Assembly (NCBI RefSeq): GCF_000702945.1
Contig: NZ_JNLE01000005.1
Coordinates: forward strand, 1,426,001 to 1,490,000
DNA length: 64,000 nt
Reading direction: 5' to 3'
From: Clostridium sp. KNHs205
Lineage (GTDB): Bacteria > Bacillota > Clostridia > Lachnospirales > Lachnospiraceae
Positions 25,924-35,812 of this stretch are shown here, in pieces. The notes beneath the pieces are model-generated. The model was not told the DNA's origin, made no database searches, and was given only the letters and a program-made list of their open reading frames with translations. The position numbers and the translations under genes were made by a program. Position 1 is the stretch's first letter. Every line of letters starts with the position of its first letter.

Positions 25924-28224
25924 TCAATTACCAAATAATCCAGATAAAGAGTTACTACTTGATTGTAATTTCGCAAGAGCCGTCTCCATAGCTGAATACT
26001 GTTTATAATATCGATCTTCCATATCTTGAAGCCTGGTTTCCCATACGGATATTTGCTTTGTGTAATTAGTAACCTGATTCTTCATTTCTTTGTCGTTGTA
26101 GAAGGTCATTGCACTGCTTACTGAACTACTCTTCATTTTATCTTGCATAGCAGTATATAAATTAGTGGTAATGCTTGACAAAACACTAGCAACTGCATCT
26201 GGGTCTGAAGATAATGCTTCTTTTAACTTATTTGTTTTATCTGAATAAGTAGCATCATCAGAATCTCCTTGAATATGAAGCAGACCCTTTTCTGTGTAAG
26301 CACCGGTCGTAATACCCAAACTGGCTAATGAGTAATTCTTGCCGTTTACAGACACACTTCCTTGAAGAGAAGTTCTAAGAGTATTTATTACGCCTCCCAA
26401 CTTATCATCCCTGCGCAGAAGAGAATCCTTAATCTTATCCTCCCACATCTCAATCTGTTTATCCGACATGGCTTCTTTTTGTTCATCTGTAAGGGGTTCA
26501 TAACCTTTAGCTGATGTTGCATTATACAATGTATTCATTTCTGTTAAAATTTCATTATAACTTTTAACAAAATTTTTAACCATATCATATACAGCTTGTG
26601 TATCATTCGTTACACTTACATTCACAGTAGTCCCCTCTTGGGCATTTTTAAGATTATAGGTAACTCCTGCTGCTGTAAAAGTATTTCCTGCATTGGTAAT
26701 TGTAGCACCATCTAATAAAATTGTTGAATCAACTGCTGCCTTAAGCTGAAAATCTGATGGTCCGCCGGAACTCACCACAGAAGTCTTCCCATTTACTACG
26801 TCTACCTTTATATCAGCAAGTCCTATCGCGGAAAGTTGTCCTGTTTCCACATCAATTGCATTATTGACTGCATTGGCATAATCAACTCTTGCTGTTTTAT
26901 AATTACTCAGAGCTGTTGAGATTGCCCCGTCTGCTTTTAATGCTTCAACCTCTGTCTTTACCTTAGAAGTTCCTTCTGATGTAGAAGGATATATATTAGC
27001 AGAATTGTTCATAGCTGTATCTAGTTGCTTATTATATAGTTCTTGTGTTTTTTTTGCAAGTGCTGTTGTTTCATCAGCATCAATATCATTTAGCAGGCTT
27101 GTATATTTATCTTGTATTGCTTGATTTCTTTCCTCAACAGTATCAAATGTTAGAGTACCATCATTCATCCCTTTATTGATGTATGCTGTCGCTTCACTCA
27201 TTATTGCTGCTTTTGAACTGTTTATTGCAGCCTGGGAGAATGTTTCAGGTGATTTAACCTTGCCATCCGTATCTAACTCATAATATTTCTTTTTTACTGC
27301 TGTTTCGATTTCACCATAGACTTTTTTCGCTTCTTCTGAACCATTTCCAGTTGCTGCTTCCTTTAATTCTTCGAGACGTTCAGCTATAACATTTTTACTG
27401 GCAGCAGTAGTATAAAAGCTTTCTTCTGTATCTGTAACCTTTTGCTTTGCAGTCTGAAGTTCCATCCATGCCGTAACCTTATCTGTTGCAGCATTATAGG
27501 CACTTTCTTTCTTCGCTACATCTTCTAACAAAGACTGATAGGTTGATATTTGAGAATCCGTTACTCCTGCTGCTGACTTTAATGCCTCTGAGGCTGATTT
27601 TAAAGCTGCACTTTCTGCAGTATTCAATTTAAAGGTTTGAATAGAAAAAGCATTCGCTTCACCACTGTTTTTACCTGTAATGAAGAATCTTCCCTGTGCT
27701 TCGTCAAAACTTGCGGTAAGCCCAGCTGCTTTCATGGTATTTACAAGATCATTAATTGTAGTAGTAGCTGTAATCTCAAGATTTTTAGTAGTTGCGGTAC
27801 TGCCTGTGCCAGAAGTAATCTTTATTACATTTCCCACATCCATACCGGCATCTTTTAAAGTACTGCTGCCCTTAAGCCCAGTTTTACTACCACCTGTTAT
27901 GTATTGAGCCGAAGCAAGCTGCTTTATCTCAATCGTATGTGATCCACTACCAGCTGAGGCGCTTGCCGTTGCAGTAACCATATTCTCATTCGAGGAAGTT
28001 ACTTTCTTGGTAGCATAATTACCCGCCAGACGTACCTTGGAAAGCTGATCTGTATATAATTTATACAGCTTTGTATTTAGGTCTGACCATATCTCCTGTT
28101 TCCATTCCACCTTTGTCTTCTGTTGTACAAGTTTCGTCTTCTTGGCAGATTTAGCAGACATAAGCTCTTTTATTATAGAATCCGTATCCAATCCTGATAT
28201 CATTCCAGACATTCTAATTGCCAT
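25924..28224 (-). CDS. fliD: Flagellar hook-associated protein 2 (filament cap)
   Basis: 766 residues, large for FliD. The N-terminal domain has MAIRMSGMISGLDTDSIIKE, KKTKLVQQKTKVEWKQEIW and NYATKKVTSSNENMVTA. The C-terminal domain has GVTYNLKNAQEGTTVNVSV, FVKSYNEILTEMNTLYN and the helical tail VTNYTKQISVWETRLQDMED. Between residues ~210 and ~450 lies an Ala/Lys/Glu-rich, mostly helical insertion absent from compact FliDs. The protein caps the growing filament. It lies 23 bp after flaG, in the operon read from the sigma-28-like site at 28770-28796. Confidence 0.95.
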   Translation of the reverse strand: MAIRMSGMISGLDTDSIIKELMSAKSAKKTKLVQQKTKVEWKQEIWSDLNTKLYKLYTDQLSKVRLAGNYATKKVTSSNENMVTATASASAGSGSHTIEIKQLASAQYITGGSKTGLKGSSTLKDAGMDVGNVIKITSGTGSTATTKNLEITATTTINDLVNTMKAAGLTASFDEAQGRFFITGKNSGEANAFSIQTFKLNTAESAALKSASEALKSAAGVTDSQISTYQSLLEDVAKKESAYNAATDKVTAWMELQTAKQKVTDTEESFYTTAASKNVIAERLEELKEAATGNGSEEAKKVYGEIETAVKKKYYELDTDGKVKSPETFSQAAINSSKAAIMSEATAYINKGMNDGTLTFDTVEERNQAIQDKYTSLLNDIDADETTALAKKTQELYNKQLDTAMNNSANIYPSTSEGTSKVKTEVEALKADGAISTALSNYKTARVDYANAVNNAIDVETGQLSAIGLADIKVDVVNGKTSVVSSGGPSDFQLKAAVDSTILLDGATITNAGNTFTAAGVTYNLKNAQEGTTVNVSVTNDTQAVYDMVKNFVKSYNEILTEMNTLYNATSAKGYEPLTDEQKEAMSDKQIEMWEDKIKDSLLRRDDKLGGVINTLRTSLQGSVSVNGKNYSLASLGITTGAYTEKGLLHIQGDSDDATYSDKTNKLKEALSSDPDAVASVLSSITTNLYTAMQDKMKSSSVSSAMTFYNDKEMKNQVTNYTKQISVWETRLQDMEDRYYKQYSAMETALAKLQSSSNSLSGLFGN

Positions 28225-28247
28225 GAATATTCACCTCTTTCGTATAA

Positions 28248-28673
28248 CTATCTCTTCTCATCAACAAGTAATCCGGCCAGTTCCCAAACCTTTGCCAACA
28301 TTTCCAGGCTCTTCTCCGGCGGTATTTCCTTTATTACCTCATCTGTTTGCTCATCGATTAATTTTATTGAAATTCGGTTGGTCTTTTCCTCTACAGAATA
28401 TTCGCAACGAGTTCTGGTTGCTTTGAAATTAGCTTCCGTCACCGTTGCTTTAATCTGTCTTGCCGCAATTTCACCTTCTTTAGCAGCGTCATCAGCCTTA
28501 GTACCATCCAGTCCACTGTCTTTATAAACCGCTGCCTTTGTTCCAGACGTACTGGTTCTGGTTAAGCTAACGGGTGCCTGTTTTACAGGTGCTGCTGCCA
28601 CATGTGCCGTTTCTTTCTGTACTCTTTTAGCAGCATCACCATAAACACCTGAGTTAATATTATCGATTGCCAT
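28248..28673 (-). CDS. flaG: FlaG family flagellar protein
   Basis: 141 residues. The C-terminal ~70 residues carry the FlaG fold signature: EYSVEEKTNRISIKLIDEQT and DEVIKEIPPEKSLEMLAKV. The N-terminal half is polar and probably disordered. FlaG proteins influence filament length in several bacteria, and the gene is normally next to fliD, as here. It is the first gene after the sigma-28-like promoter at 28770-28796 and has a GGAGG-type ribosome site. Confidence 0.9.
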   Translation of the reverse strand: MAIDNINSGVYGDAAKRVQKETAHVAAAPVKQAPVSLTRTSTSGTKAAVYKDSGLDGTKADDAAKEGEIAARQIKATVTEANFKATRTRCEYSVEEKTNRISIKLIDEQTDEVIKEIPPEKSLEMLAKVWELAGLLVDEKR

Positions 28674-28769
28674 AAAAATACACCTCCATGTAATTACTTT
28701 TTAAGCTTCCTTGCTTATTGTTGAAGTAATAATAATTTAACATTTACTTATTTTATTCTATTTATTGTT

Positions 28770-28796
28770 TTATCGGCATTTTTTCCTAATTGTTTA
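28770..28796 (-). promoter_or_regulatory. Sigma-28 promoter of the flaG-fliD-fliS operon
   Basis: On the minus strand, TAAA-N15-GCCGATAA, an exact match to the sigma-28 -35 and -10 core. It lies about 95 bp upstream of flaG. Confidence 0.85.
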
Positions 28797-28841
28797 TAGT
28801 ATTCTTTCACAATGCTTTATTTCCCTAAACAGTTATCTTAT

Positions 28842-29066
28842 TCATTTATGAAATAAGTTCTTTAAGCCTTCAACGGTAATCTCACTTTTTGCTGCTTCTT
28901 TATTGGATTCCTGAATTTGAAGATAGATTTCCTTACGGTAGACAGGAACCGATTTTGGAGCACTAATTCCTACCTTTACCTGGTCACCCTTCACCTCAAG
29001 AATTGTAAGCTCTATATCATTTCCTATTATAATAGATTCTCCAATTTTTCTGGATAGTGCCAGCAT
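28842..29066 (-). CDS. csrA: Carbon storage regulator / translational repressor CsrA
   Basis: 74 residues: MLALSRKIGESIIIGNDIEL then EVKGDQVKVGISAPKSVPVY with RKEIY, the complete CsrA core including the RNA-binding N-terminal Arg and the VGISAP strand. It binds GGA motifs in mRNA leaders. The hairpin in the flagellin leader at 24868-24902 is the obvious target. Its start lies 3 nt after the fliW stop, so fliW and csrA are translationally coupled, as in Bacillus. Confidence 0.97.
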   Translation of the reverse strand: MLALSRKIGESIIIGNDIELTILEVKGDQVKVGISAPKSVPVYRKEIYLQIQESNKEAAKSEITVEGLKNLFHK

Positions 29067-29069
29067 AAT

Positions 29070-29528
29070 TTATTTCTCCCCTTTCATGTTCTGAACGGCA
29101 TCATACACATTATATTTAACGGGGTAGTCATTGTTTTCGACAATTATCTGACACCCTTTACAGGTATCTGTATTGATAATAAACGGTGCTTTAAGATTAA
29201 CTGTCATTTTTGTAGCGTCTGCAGGTACTGTTACAGTAACCAGAACCAGCGTATTGTCATCATTCATAACACCAAAGGATGTTAACAAAGAATCCTCAAT
29301 TACCGGGTTATAATCTTCTTTTATATAGAGAGGATTCATAACAGGAATAGCAAGTCCTGGTTCTTCTATACATTGCAGCCAAGATACCAGTGGCCGTTCA
29401 CCCTCTTCGATATCATATAGCAAGGTGTATTTGTGAACTCCTTCAAATCCCATAATTCCTTGAGGAAATTCAATTATTTTATCTTCTTCAAGATCAATCT
29501 CACCAAAAAATTTGGTTGCTATCAACAT
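29070..29528 (-). CDS. fliW: Flagellar assembly factor FliW
   Basis: 152 residues: FFGEIDLEEDKIIEFPQGIM, FEGVHKYTLL, PLVSWLQCIEEPGLAIPVM and APFIINTDTCKGCQIIVENN are FliW landmarks. FliW binds CsrA and flagellin alternately. When flagellin is exported, FliW is freed to bind CsrA and relieve repression of flagellin translation. The gene sits directly before csrA and after flgL, the standard clostridial order. Confidence 0.96.
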   Translation of the reverse strand: MLIATKFFGEIDLEEDKIIEFPQGIMGFEGVHKYTLLYDIEEGERPLVSWLQCIEEPGLAIPVMNPLYIKEDYNPVIEDSLLTSFGVMNDDNTLVLVTVTVPADATKMTVNLKAPFIINTDTCKGCQIIVENNDYPVKYNVYDAVQNMKGEK

Positions 29529-29590
29529 CTTTCGCTACTTCCCTTCTCTTATATATACCAATTTACATTCTTTCTATATTATTACACTTC

Positions 29591-31039
29591 TTACAGGAAA
29601 TCCAGCAGATTTGCTCTTACCACTTTTCCTGCTGCGTTTAATGATGCCGTGTAGATAGTCTCTGCTGAATTTAACTTAATATACGTCTCTGCAATGTCTG
29701 CGTCTTCGTTGTTTGACATTAAGTCTTCAAAATCCACTTGCTGGCTTGATAATCTGTCTTCTGTCAGATCCAATCGAATAGTTCGTGTTCCCAAATCCGC
29801 AATTGCTGTATTCAGACCATCCTGTGCCTTACTGCTTCCGCGAATACCAATATTGAATTTGCTCTGCATAATATTAGTCTTTAGCTTGAATTCAGTCTCT
29901 AAATTCTGCTGTGTTATCTTTAAGGCATCTATTTGTGTCTGTGTAAGGCTTTTATCCTCTAATTGCTTCTTTACTTCTGCTAATTTACTTTCCGTAAGCT
30001 CTACATCTTTTACAGCAGATAAAATTTCATCGATATCTCTGCCGATTCCGTGGTCAAAAGCATCCTTGGCCTGCGTATTAACGGTTAGTTTCTGGTTGAA
30101 GTTTATTTCATACTGTATCTGCTGATCAGCTACGGTGTAATTCACAATGTTTTTGTTATCTGTACAGTCAAAATAATTTTCCGGCTTTAAATCCCCGGCT
30201 TCAAAATTTGTCTTACCATAAGTAACTGAAATCTGTTGCGCTCCTTGCAAAGAGGCATACACCGAATCTGAGAGAATCAACTCTCCGGTTTCCGGTATAT
30301 AATTTATAGTACCTGCTGCAGGAGAGTATGGATCGATGGTTGTATTACTTAAGGAGGCACTTACTATATTGGCAGCAGCAATCGTTCCCGGATTACCATC
30401 TTTATCGATATATGTAATACTTGTAGGGTTCGCCGTATCCAAATTATCGTAAGAAAGCCTTAATCTATGTGTATTTATAGTACTGGGTGCAGAGGTTTCA
30501 GGACCGCCTGTTAATCCATAAGTCACTTTTGATATGGCGTTCAGATCTTCCCCGGTAAAATTCTCTTTAATAGTATAGCTGTTTACTGTATCTTCTTCAA
30601 AACTCAAAGCTGAATTCGTCTTATATCCGGTAAATACATATCTTCCGGCATAATTGGCATTGCCTTCCTGATATATCTGCTTTTTCATTTCCTCGAGAGT
30701 TTCCACAATACTTGAACGGTCGGAAGCGGTAAGAGAGTCAGTGGCACCCTGTACACAGCTGGAATTTATCTTAGTCAGGATTTCATTCATATTTTTCATA
30801 GCTTCTTCCGTAACACTCATCCAGGATCTAGCATCCGGAATATTTTTTTCATAATATTGATTCAGCTCTGATAGATTGGTTCTTAGCTTTAAGGCTCTGA
30901 CCGCTACGATAGGGTCCTCGGAAGGACGCTGAATTTTCTTTCCGGTAGAATACTGCTCGTCCAGTTTGCTTAATAAATTTTTATTCTTATTGATGTTAGA
31001 CATCATATTATTGGTCATCATCTTATTTGTAATTCGCAT
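29591..31039 (-). CDS. flgL: Flagellar hook-associated protein 3
   Basis: 482 residues. The N-terminus is MRITNKMMTNNMMSNINKNK with LDEQYSTGKKIQRPSEDPI, matching the flagellin-like D0/D1 helices. The C-terminus has LTEDRLSSQQVDFEDLMSNN and IAETYIKLNSAETIYTASL, typical of FlgL. It forms the second hook-filament junction zone. The middle (~residues 170-330) is a variable beta-rich domain. It is transcribed after the two flgK genes. Confidence 0.95.
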   Translation of the reverse strand: MRITNKMMTNNMMSNINKNKNLLSKLDEQYSTGKKIQRPSEDPIVAVRALKLRTNLSELNQYYEKNIPDARSWMSVTEEAMKNMNEILTKINSSCVQGATDSLTASDRSSIVETLEEMKKQIYQEGNANYAGRYVFTGYKTNSALSFEEDTVNSYTIKENFTGEDLNAISKVTYGLTGGPETSAPSTINTHRLRLSYDNLDTANPTSITYIDKDGNPGTIAAANIVSASLSNTTIDPYSPAAGTINYIPETGELILSDSVYASLQGAQQISVTYGKTNFEAGDLKPENYFDCTDNKNIVNYTVADQQIQYEINFNQKLTVNTQAKDAFDHGIGRDIDEILSAVKDVELTESKLAEVKKQLEDKSLTQTQIDALKITQQNLETEFKLKTNIMQSKFNIGIRGSSKAQDGLNTAIADLGTRTIRLDLTEDRLSSQQVDFEDLMSNNEDADIAETYIKLNSAETIYTASLNAAGKVVRANLLDFL

Positions 31040-31168
31040 CTATAAATCCCTCCAATTTCACCCTTACAGTCTCTCTCTAATGTCAAATCAGTAATATGAT
31101 ATTCCCATAATCCTAATTGAGAAAGCAGCCGTTGATTTTTCAAAGCAGCCCTTTCAGACTAAGGCAAA

Positions 31169-32971
31169 TTATACTCCGGTGTCGTTGATCAGTTTATCAT
31201 AAATTTCATTCATTACAGAAATTGCTTTTGCAGAAAGATTATAAGCCTTCTGAAATTTCACCATATTCATCGCTTCTTCATCGATATCGACTCCTGATAC
31301 AGATAGTCTTTGATTTTTAACCAAATCCAGGATATCTTCCTGATTCTTAGCGTTATCCGTAGCTTTTTTTGAGTCGATTCCTATCTCTGCCACGAGGGTT
31401 TGGAAATAGGAGGCCGGCGTTCCCTGCTTGAACATTGCGGTTTTGTCCTTTAATGCAAATAGCTTTTGTGCAATTTTACTATTCTCCACTCCATCTGTTA
31501 TTACTGCATCTGCCGTTACTATCTTTGAGGGATCCTTATATACTTCCTGCGCTACAGTAAAGTTAGCAGCAGTTAGGTACTGATATCCAACAACAGGTTT
31601 CGTTGTATTGGTAGCATCATCCAGATTATAATCATCACCCGTCGCAGGCATCTTGGCTGCAAAGAAATTAACACCTTGAGCACCTTTTAGATCGTAACCA
31701 CTTTTATGAACAGCATTGAACTCCATTGCAAAGGTACGAACTAATTCATTCAGCTGACTCATGTAATAAGGAATTCCTTTATATGCCACACTTTCACCTA
31801 CTCCAGCGGAGTAGGCTGCGTTAGCTGGGTCAGTGGGATCTGGCAGAACAGATACATCCTCTTCCATCTCAAAAGTATAAGATAGTTTTCCGGCAGTTTC
31901 TGTTACCGTATAACTCTTATAGGTAAATGCACGGTTATTAATTGTTATGCTTCCGCTTTCCGGTATATTTAATTTGGCTATATCATTGATTGTACTATTC
32001 TCAAGTGTTATGGTATTTGCAGTCGTATCCCGTCCGGTTACAGTACCATTCAGATACACTCCATTATTACCATCTCTCACCTGAAAAAGCGAGTTAAGAT
32101 AGGAACCGGATACGGTGTTCTGGAATGCAAAATCATTTCCGTTGCTCCATTGGATGTCATATAATCCATCTGCATCATTCTGATTTATCTTATCTTCTCT
32201 TGGTACTACCTTCAGAGTATTATAATCATTTGAATTAACAAGAATCTGTCCTTCGATTTTCACCATATAGCTGGTAACACCAACGCCCTGGCCCACTACA
32301 TTTTCAGAGACTGAGACATTTACTATCTTTGATAATTCATCCACTAAAACATTTCTCTGGTCTCTTAAATCATTAGCAAATCCGCCGCCGGCTTCCAGTG
32401 TATTAATCTGCTTTGTTACACCTGCTATCTGCTGCCCCAGTGAATTAATTCGATCTACCTGTGTCTTGATTTCAAAATTACTTTCTTCCTGAATACTTTT
32501 GAGACTATTAGCCATTCCGTTGAAATATTCCGTCATATTCTTAGCATAGTTTACAAGCTGTGTCCTTGTTGTCAGACTGGACGGATTCTTTGTAAGCTCC
32601 TGCAAGCTGTCAAACACGGAGTTAAAGGAGGTTGTGAAGCCCTTTACTGATACCTCATTAAAATAATTCTCTATTTCTGTTGCATAATACTGTTTCGCAC
32701 TGTAATCGCCCAAGGCCGCATTGTTCTTGCGATATTTCAGGTCGTAATAGGCATCTCTTGTCTGGCTGATACCAGTAGCATTAACTCCAGCGCCTACCAT
32801 ACCATAAGAACCATTTACCCTGATTGCATCGGCTGCCTTCTGGTTTAATACCTGTCTTGTATATCCTTCTGTCTCTGTATTGGTAATATTGTGGTAGGTT
32901 GTATTTAAGGCTGCCTGATATGTATATAACCCGGACGTTCCAATATTTAATCCAAAAAATGTTGACGGCAT
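31169..32971 (-). CDS. flgK: Flagellar hook-associated protein 1, second copy
   Basis: 600 residues. The N-terminus, FGLNIGTSGLYTYQAALNTT and YHNITNTETEGYTRQVLNQK, is the rod/hook/HAP helix. The C-terminus, LSVSGVDIDEEAMNMVKFQK and AYNLSAKAISVMNEIYDKL, is the matching partner helix. It follows another full-length FlgK gene by only 16 bp. The paralogues share their ends but differ through the middle, so they are old duplicates. It may form a heteromeric junction or an extra junction zone, which is inference. Confidence 0.92.
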   Translation of the reverse strand: MPSTFFGLNIGTSGLYTYQAALNTTYHNITNTETEGYTRQVLNQKAADAIRVNGSYGMVGAGVNATGISQTRDAYYDLKYRKNNAALGDYSAKQYYATEIENYFNEVSVKGFTTSFNSVFDSLQELTKNPSSLTTRTQLVNYAKNMTEYFNGMANSLKSIQEESNFEIKTQVDRINSLGQQIAGVTKQINTLEAGGGFANDLRDQRNVLVDELSKIVNVSVSENVVGQGVGVTSYMVKIEGQILVNSNDYNTLKVVPREDKINQNDADGLYDIQWSNGNDFAFQNTVSGSYLNSLFQVRDGNNGVYLNGTVTGRDTTANTITLENSTINDIAKLNIPESGSITINNRAFTYKSYTVTETAGKLSYTFEMEEDVSVLPDPTDPANAAYSAGVGESVAYKGIPYYMSQLNELVRTFAMEFNAVHKSGYDLKGAQGVNFFAAKMPATGDDYNLDDATNTTKPVVGYQYLTAANFTVAQEVYKDPSKIVTADAVITDGVENSKIAQKLFALKDKTAMFKQGTPASYFQTLVAEIGIDSKKATDNAKNQEDILDLVKNQRLSVSGVDIDEEAMNMVKFQKAYNLSAKAISVMNEIYDKLINDTGV

Positions 32972-32987
32972 ATTTCCACCTCTTCTC

Positions 32988-34844
32988 TTATAATCGTGTC
33001 AATAAATGTTCCAGCATCTGATCAATAACGGTAATATATCTGGATGAAGCATTATAGGCATGCTGGAATTTTATAAGGTTTGTCAATTCTTCATCAGAAG
33101 AGACTCCCATTATTGCCTGTCGTTGATCATCAATATTCTGTGCCATGATAGCCTGATTCTGACTGATGGTATTTAACTCATCCCCTTTTGTTGCAAGCTC
33201 ACCGGTAAAATTCGTATAGTAGTCCTTAAAGGTACTCACTGCAAGGCTGTTCGGTGAAAGTGAAGCAAATGGTTTACTCCAGAGATCTGTTAAGGCCTGG
33301 GCAGTTTTCATATCGACTTCGTTGCCTTCTTTGCTGGTGCTTAACGGGATCTTTGAATAATTATTTTTTATATTAGGATTGATTTCAATCTCTCCGAGTG
33401 TAAAAAGAGAATATATATCGGAAGGATCTTCCTCATTATATTTCTTTACGGTTATGGTCTGCAATGTTCCGCTGGCATCATAAACCTGTATGGATTCTTC
33501 ACTGTATCTCTCAGTAGATTTACGATTAAACAGTGCTTCACCCTGTGTATGATCCGGTAAATCCATACCATAAGGAGCTTTTTCTTCGTCGAGGACCTTA
33601 ATCTTCTTGACGATCGTGCCGTCGGGTTTTACAATGGCATCCTTTACAACATCTCCGCCGACAGTTACTATTTGATTACCATCTGCATCAACGGTTACCA
33701 TTCCGCCAATTACGGCCTGCTCGATTTCTTTATTGGGAGCTAGAATGTCATTAATGGCGGTTACCATACCATGTATCAATTGATCAAACTGAGCTTGGGT
33801 GGTCATAATGACAGATACATTTACATTTTTGTTATATTCCGCTGCTTTTACTTCATAAGCCGCCAGATCTGCTTTATACTTATTCTGATCCGTATAATCT
33901 GCTTCTACGGGTTTAACAGGTATATCCGTATAATTGGCTTTTTCTGAACCCCTTGCTACAAGAAGGCCTCTTAAAGAGCCTATATCAGATTGATTTTCAG
34001 TGGTACTGGGTCTGTCTAAGTTAAACACATCCGTATTAAAAGCTACCCACACCGGTTTAAGAAAATCTGATGATTCACTAACCTTGGCAACACCCATTTT
34101 GTTGGTTCCGGTTTCGGTTACTAATGGCATATCCTCCGCTGAAACAGTAACTACACCATTTGCGTTTTCCTTATAGGAAATATTTATCAATCCGCCCAAT
34201 TCATCTAAAAGATTGTTTCTCTCATCTCTTAAATCATTGGCATTTTCTACGCCATTACTTTCATACAGACTTATTCTTCTGTTTAAATCACTGATGCCGG
34301 TAGCAATTTCATTTATTCTTGAAACTTTATCCGATATCTGTTTGTTCAGATTCAGCTGATATTCATTCAGCTGCTTGTATATAGTGTTTGCTCTTTCCAG
34401 TAAACTCTCAGCATTCTGTACAAGAGTGGCTCTTACTTCGATTGCATCGGGCTGCTTTGACAACTCCTGAATAGAGGTCCAAAAATTCTTAAGTGAATCT
34501 TGAAATGCTACTCCTTCCAATTCACCGAACATGCTCTCTACTTCCTGAACACTTTCATACTGAGCTTCGTAAAAAGCCTGACGTCCTACCTCTGTGCGAT
34601 AGGATTTGTCATAGAAGATACTCCTGACCTGCCGGACAGTTTCAATGTTAACGCCCAGGCCGGTCTGAAGTGTGGAAATGTGGTTAACGCCCCACTTCTG
34701 GTAAGCAAAATCCGCCATCACCACCTGTTGTCTTGTATAACCCTTGGTTCCAACATTAGCCAGATTATGGGCAGTAGTGTTTAATGCATTCTGGCTTGCT
34801 GTAAGACCTGATACTCCTACCTGTAAACTACTTGATAAGCTCAT
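32988..34844 (-). CDS. flgK: Flagellar hook-associated protein 1, first copy
   Basis: 618 residues. The N-terminus, SSSLQVGVSGLTASQNALNT and AHNLANVGTKGYTRQQVVMA, is canonical. The FlgK-type helix FWTSIQELSKQPDAIEVRAT and NDLRDERNNLLDELGGLINI follow. The C-terminus has GVSSDEELTNLIKFQHAYNA and SRYITVIDQMLEHLLTRL. It is closer to typical FlgK than the second copy. It joins the hook to the filament and follows flgN by about 75 bp. Confidence 0.95.
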   Translation of the reverse strand: MSLSSSLQVGVSGLTASQNALNTTAHNLANVGTKGYTRQQVVMADFAYQKWGVNHISTLQTGLGVNIETVRQVRSIFYDKSYRTEVGRQAFYEAQYESVQEVESMFGELEGVAFQDSLKNFWTSIQELSKQPDAIEVRATLVQNAESLLERANTIYKQLNEYQLNLNKQISDKVSRINEIATGISDLNRRISLYESNGVENANDLRDERNNLLDELGGLINISYKENANGVVTVSAEDMPLVTETGTNKMGVAKVSESSDFLKPVWVAFNTDVFNLDRPSTTENQSDIGSLRGLLVARGSEKANYTDIPVKPVEADYTDQNKYKADLAAYEVKAAEYNKNVNVSVIMTTQAQFDQLIHGMVTAINDILAPNKEIEQAVIGGMVTVDADGNQIVTVGGDVVKDAIVKPDGTIVKKIKVLDEEKAPYGMDLPDHTQGEALFNRKSTERYSEESIQVYDASGTLQTITVKKYNEEDPSDIYSLFTLGEIEINPNIKNNYSKIPLSTSKEGNEVDMKTAQALTDLWSKPFASLSPNSLAVSTFKDYYTNFTGELATKGDELNTISQNQAIMAQNIDDQRQAIMGVSSDEELTNLIKFQHAYNASSRYITVIDQMLEHLLTRL

Positions 34845-34921
34845 AAGATTTCACCTTCTTTTGTAAATTTGTGTGTTGGATGTTTCCATTCAAATTTGTT
34901 ATATGCATTACAATGAAGCAA

Positions 34922-35437
34922 TCACTGTTTTGCGTCAAACATCCCCGCCTGACCCTGGAGTACATCCACTTCAGATGCTCCTCTGTTATAGCTGTGATTC
35001 CCCGGTGACATCCTTGTACTCTGTATAAAATTCATATTGAATTCTATCATCTCTAGGGATTGTTGGATTAACGACTTGTTATGATTATTAATTTCTACAA
35101 GATTTTGAACGGTTCTTTTTAGAGTGTCATGAATTTCGATTAGTTTGTTCTTTTCTACTGGCTGCTTGTCCATCATTTGGATAACAGCTTTGATATTTAT
35201 TGTTGCCGGATCTTTGCTGACTACAACTCCAATGTTTCGAATGATCTCTTCACGCCTTTTCTCCAAGGCATTGATGTCATCTGCCAAATGCTGTTCTTTC
35301 TCGGTGATTGCGTGAAGAGCATTTAAGTCATTCTTTACAATAATCTGTGTTTTCTCTCTTGCCATGGGGAGAAGCTCTTTATAGATCTCACATTCATGGT
35401 CTAATGTTGTGATTAATTCTTCAATCAAACTAGCCAC
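34922..35437 (-). CDS. flgN: Flagellar export chaperone FlgN
   Basis: 171 residues, helical. LIEELITTLDHECEIYKELL, AREKTQIIVKNDLNALHAIT and EKEQHLADDINALEKRREEI form the FlgN pattern. A Ser/Asn/Gly-rich tail (MSPGNHSYNRGAS) follows. FlgN escorts FlgK and FlgL to the export gate, and its gene sits between flgM and flgK, the usual order. Confidence 0.92.
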   Translation of the reverse strand: MASLIEELITTLDHECEIYKELLPMAREKTQIIVKNDLNALHAITEKEQHLADDINALEKRREEIIRNIGVVVSKDPATINIKAVIQMMDKQPVEKNKLIEIHDTLKRTVQNLVEINNHNKSLIQQSLEMIEFNMNFIQSTRMSPGNHSYNRGASEVDVLQGQAGMFDAKQ

Positions 35438-35461
35438 AGCTCAACCTCTTTCTAATACGGA

Positions 35462-35740
35462 TTAAATGGTTTTCTCAAAGTATCTGTCCAGGATATGGGA
35501 AGCTACTTCTTCCATGTTTACATTGTACGTTCCGGATTGCATTTTGTTTTTGATATCCTTAACTTTATCTTCCCTGACATCCGGTGCCTGACTGAGAGCC
35601 AGTTTCGCTGTCTGGTAGTCCTTTGCTGTATTTGAGATTTCCAGCTTATCTTTTCCAGCTGCATTTACGCTTTTGGAAGTCTTTTGTATGTTATTGGTCT
35701 GATACACTTGTGAAATTTTGTTATATGCATCAATTCTCAT
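35462..35740 (-). CDS. flgM: Anti-sigma-28 factor FlgM
   Basis: About 92 residues: MRIDAYNKISQVYQTNN, then KDKLEISNTAKDYQTAKLAL and the sigma-binding helices VREDKVKDIKNKMQSGTYNV and HILDRYFEKTI. The start at 35740 has AGGTGG eight nt upstream; a GTG four codons earlier overlaps that site. FlgM holds sigma-28 inactive until hook completion. It is the first gene of the late operon, behind a sigma-28-like promoter, giving feedback on its own sigma factor. Confidence 0.92.
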   Translation of the reverse strand: MRIDAYNKISQVYQTNNIQKTSKSVNAAGKDKLEISNTAKDYQTAKLALSQAPDVREDKVKDIKNKMQSGTYNVNMEEVASHILDRYFEKTI

Positions 35741-35785
35741 TTTATTCACCACCTGTCTAATTACTGTATGCTTATCATGTTATAT

Positions 35786-35812
35786 TTATCGGACGTATGA
35801 CCTATTATATTA
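35786..35812 (-). promoter_or_regulatory. Sigma-28-like promoter of the flgM operon
   Basis: On the minus strand, TAAT-N15-TCCGATAA, one mismatch in each element. A second -10-like TACCGATAA occurs about 45 bp further upstream without a well-placed -35. Confidence 0.65.
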
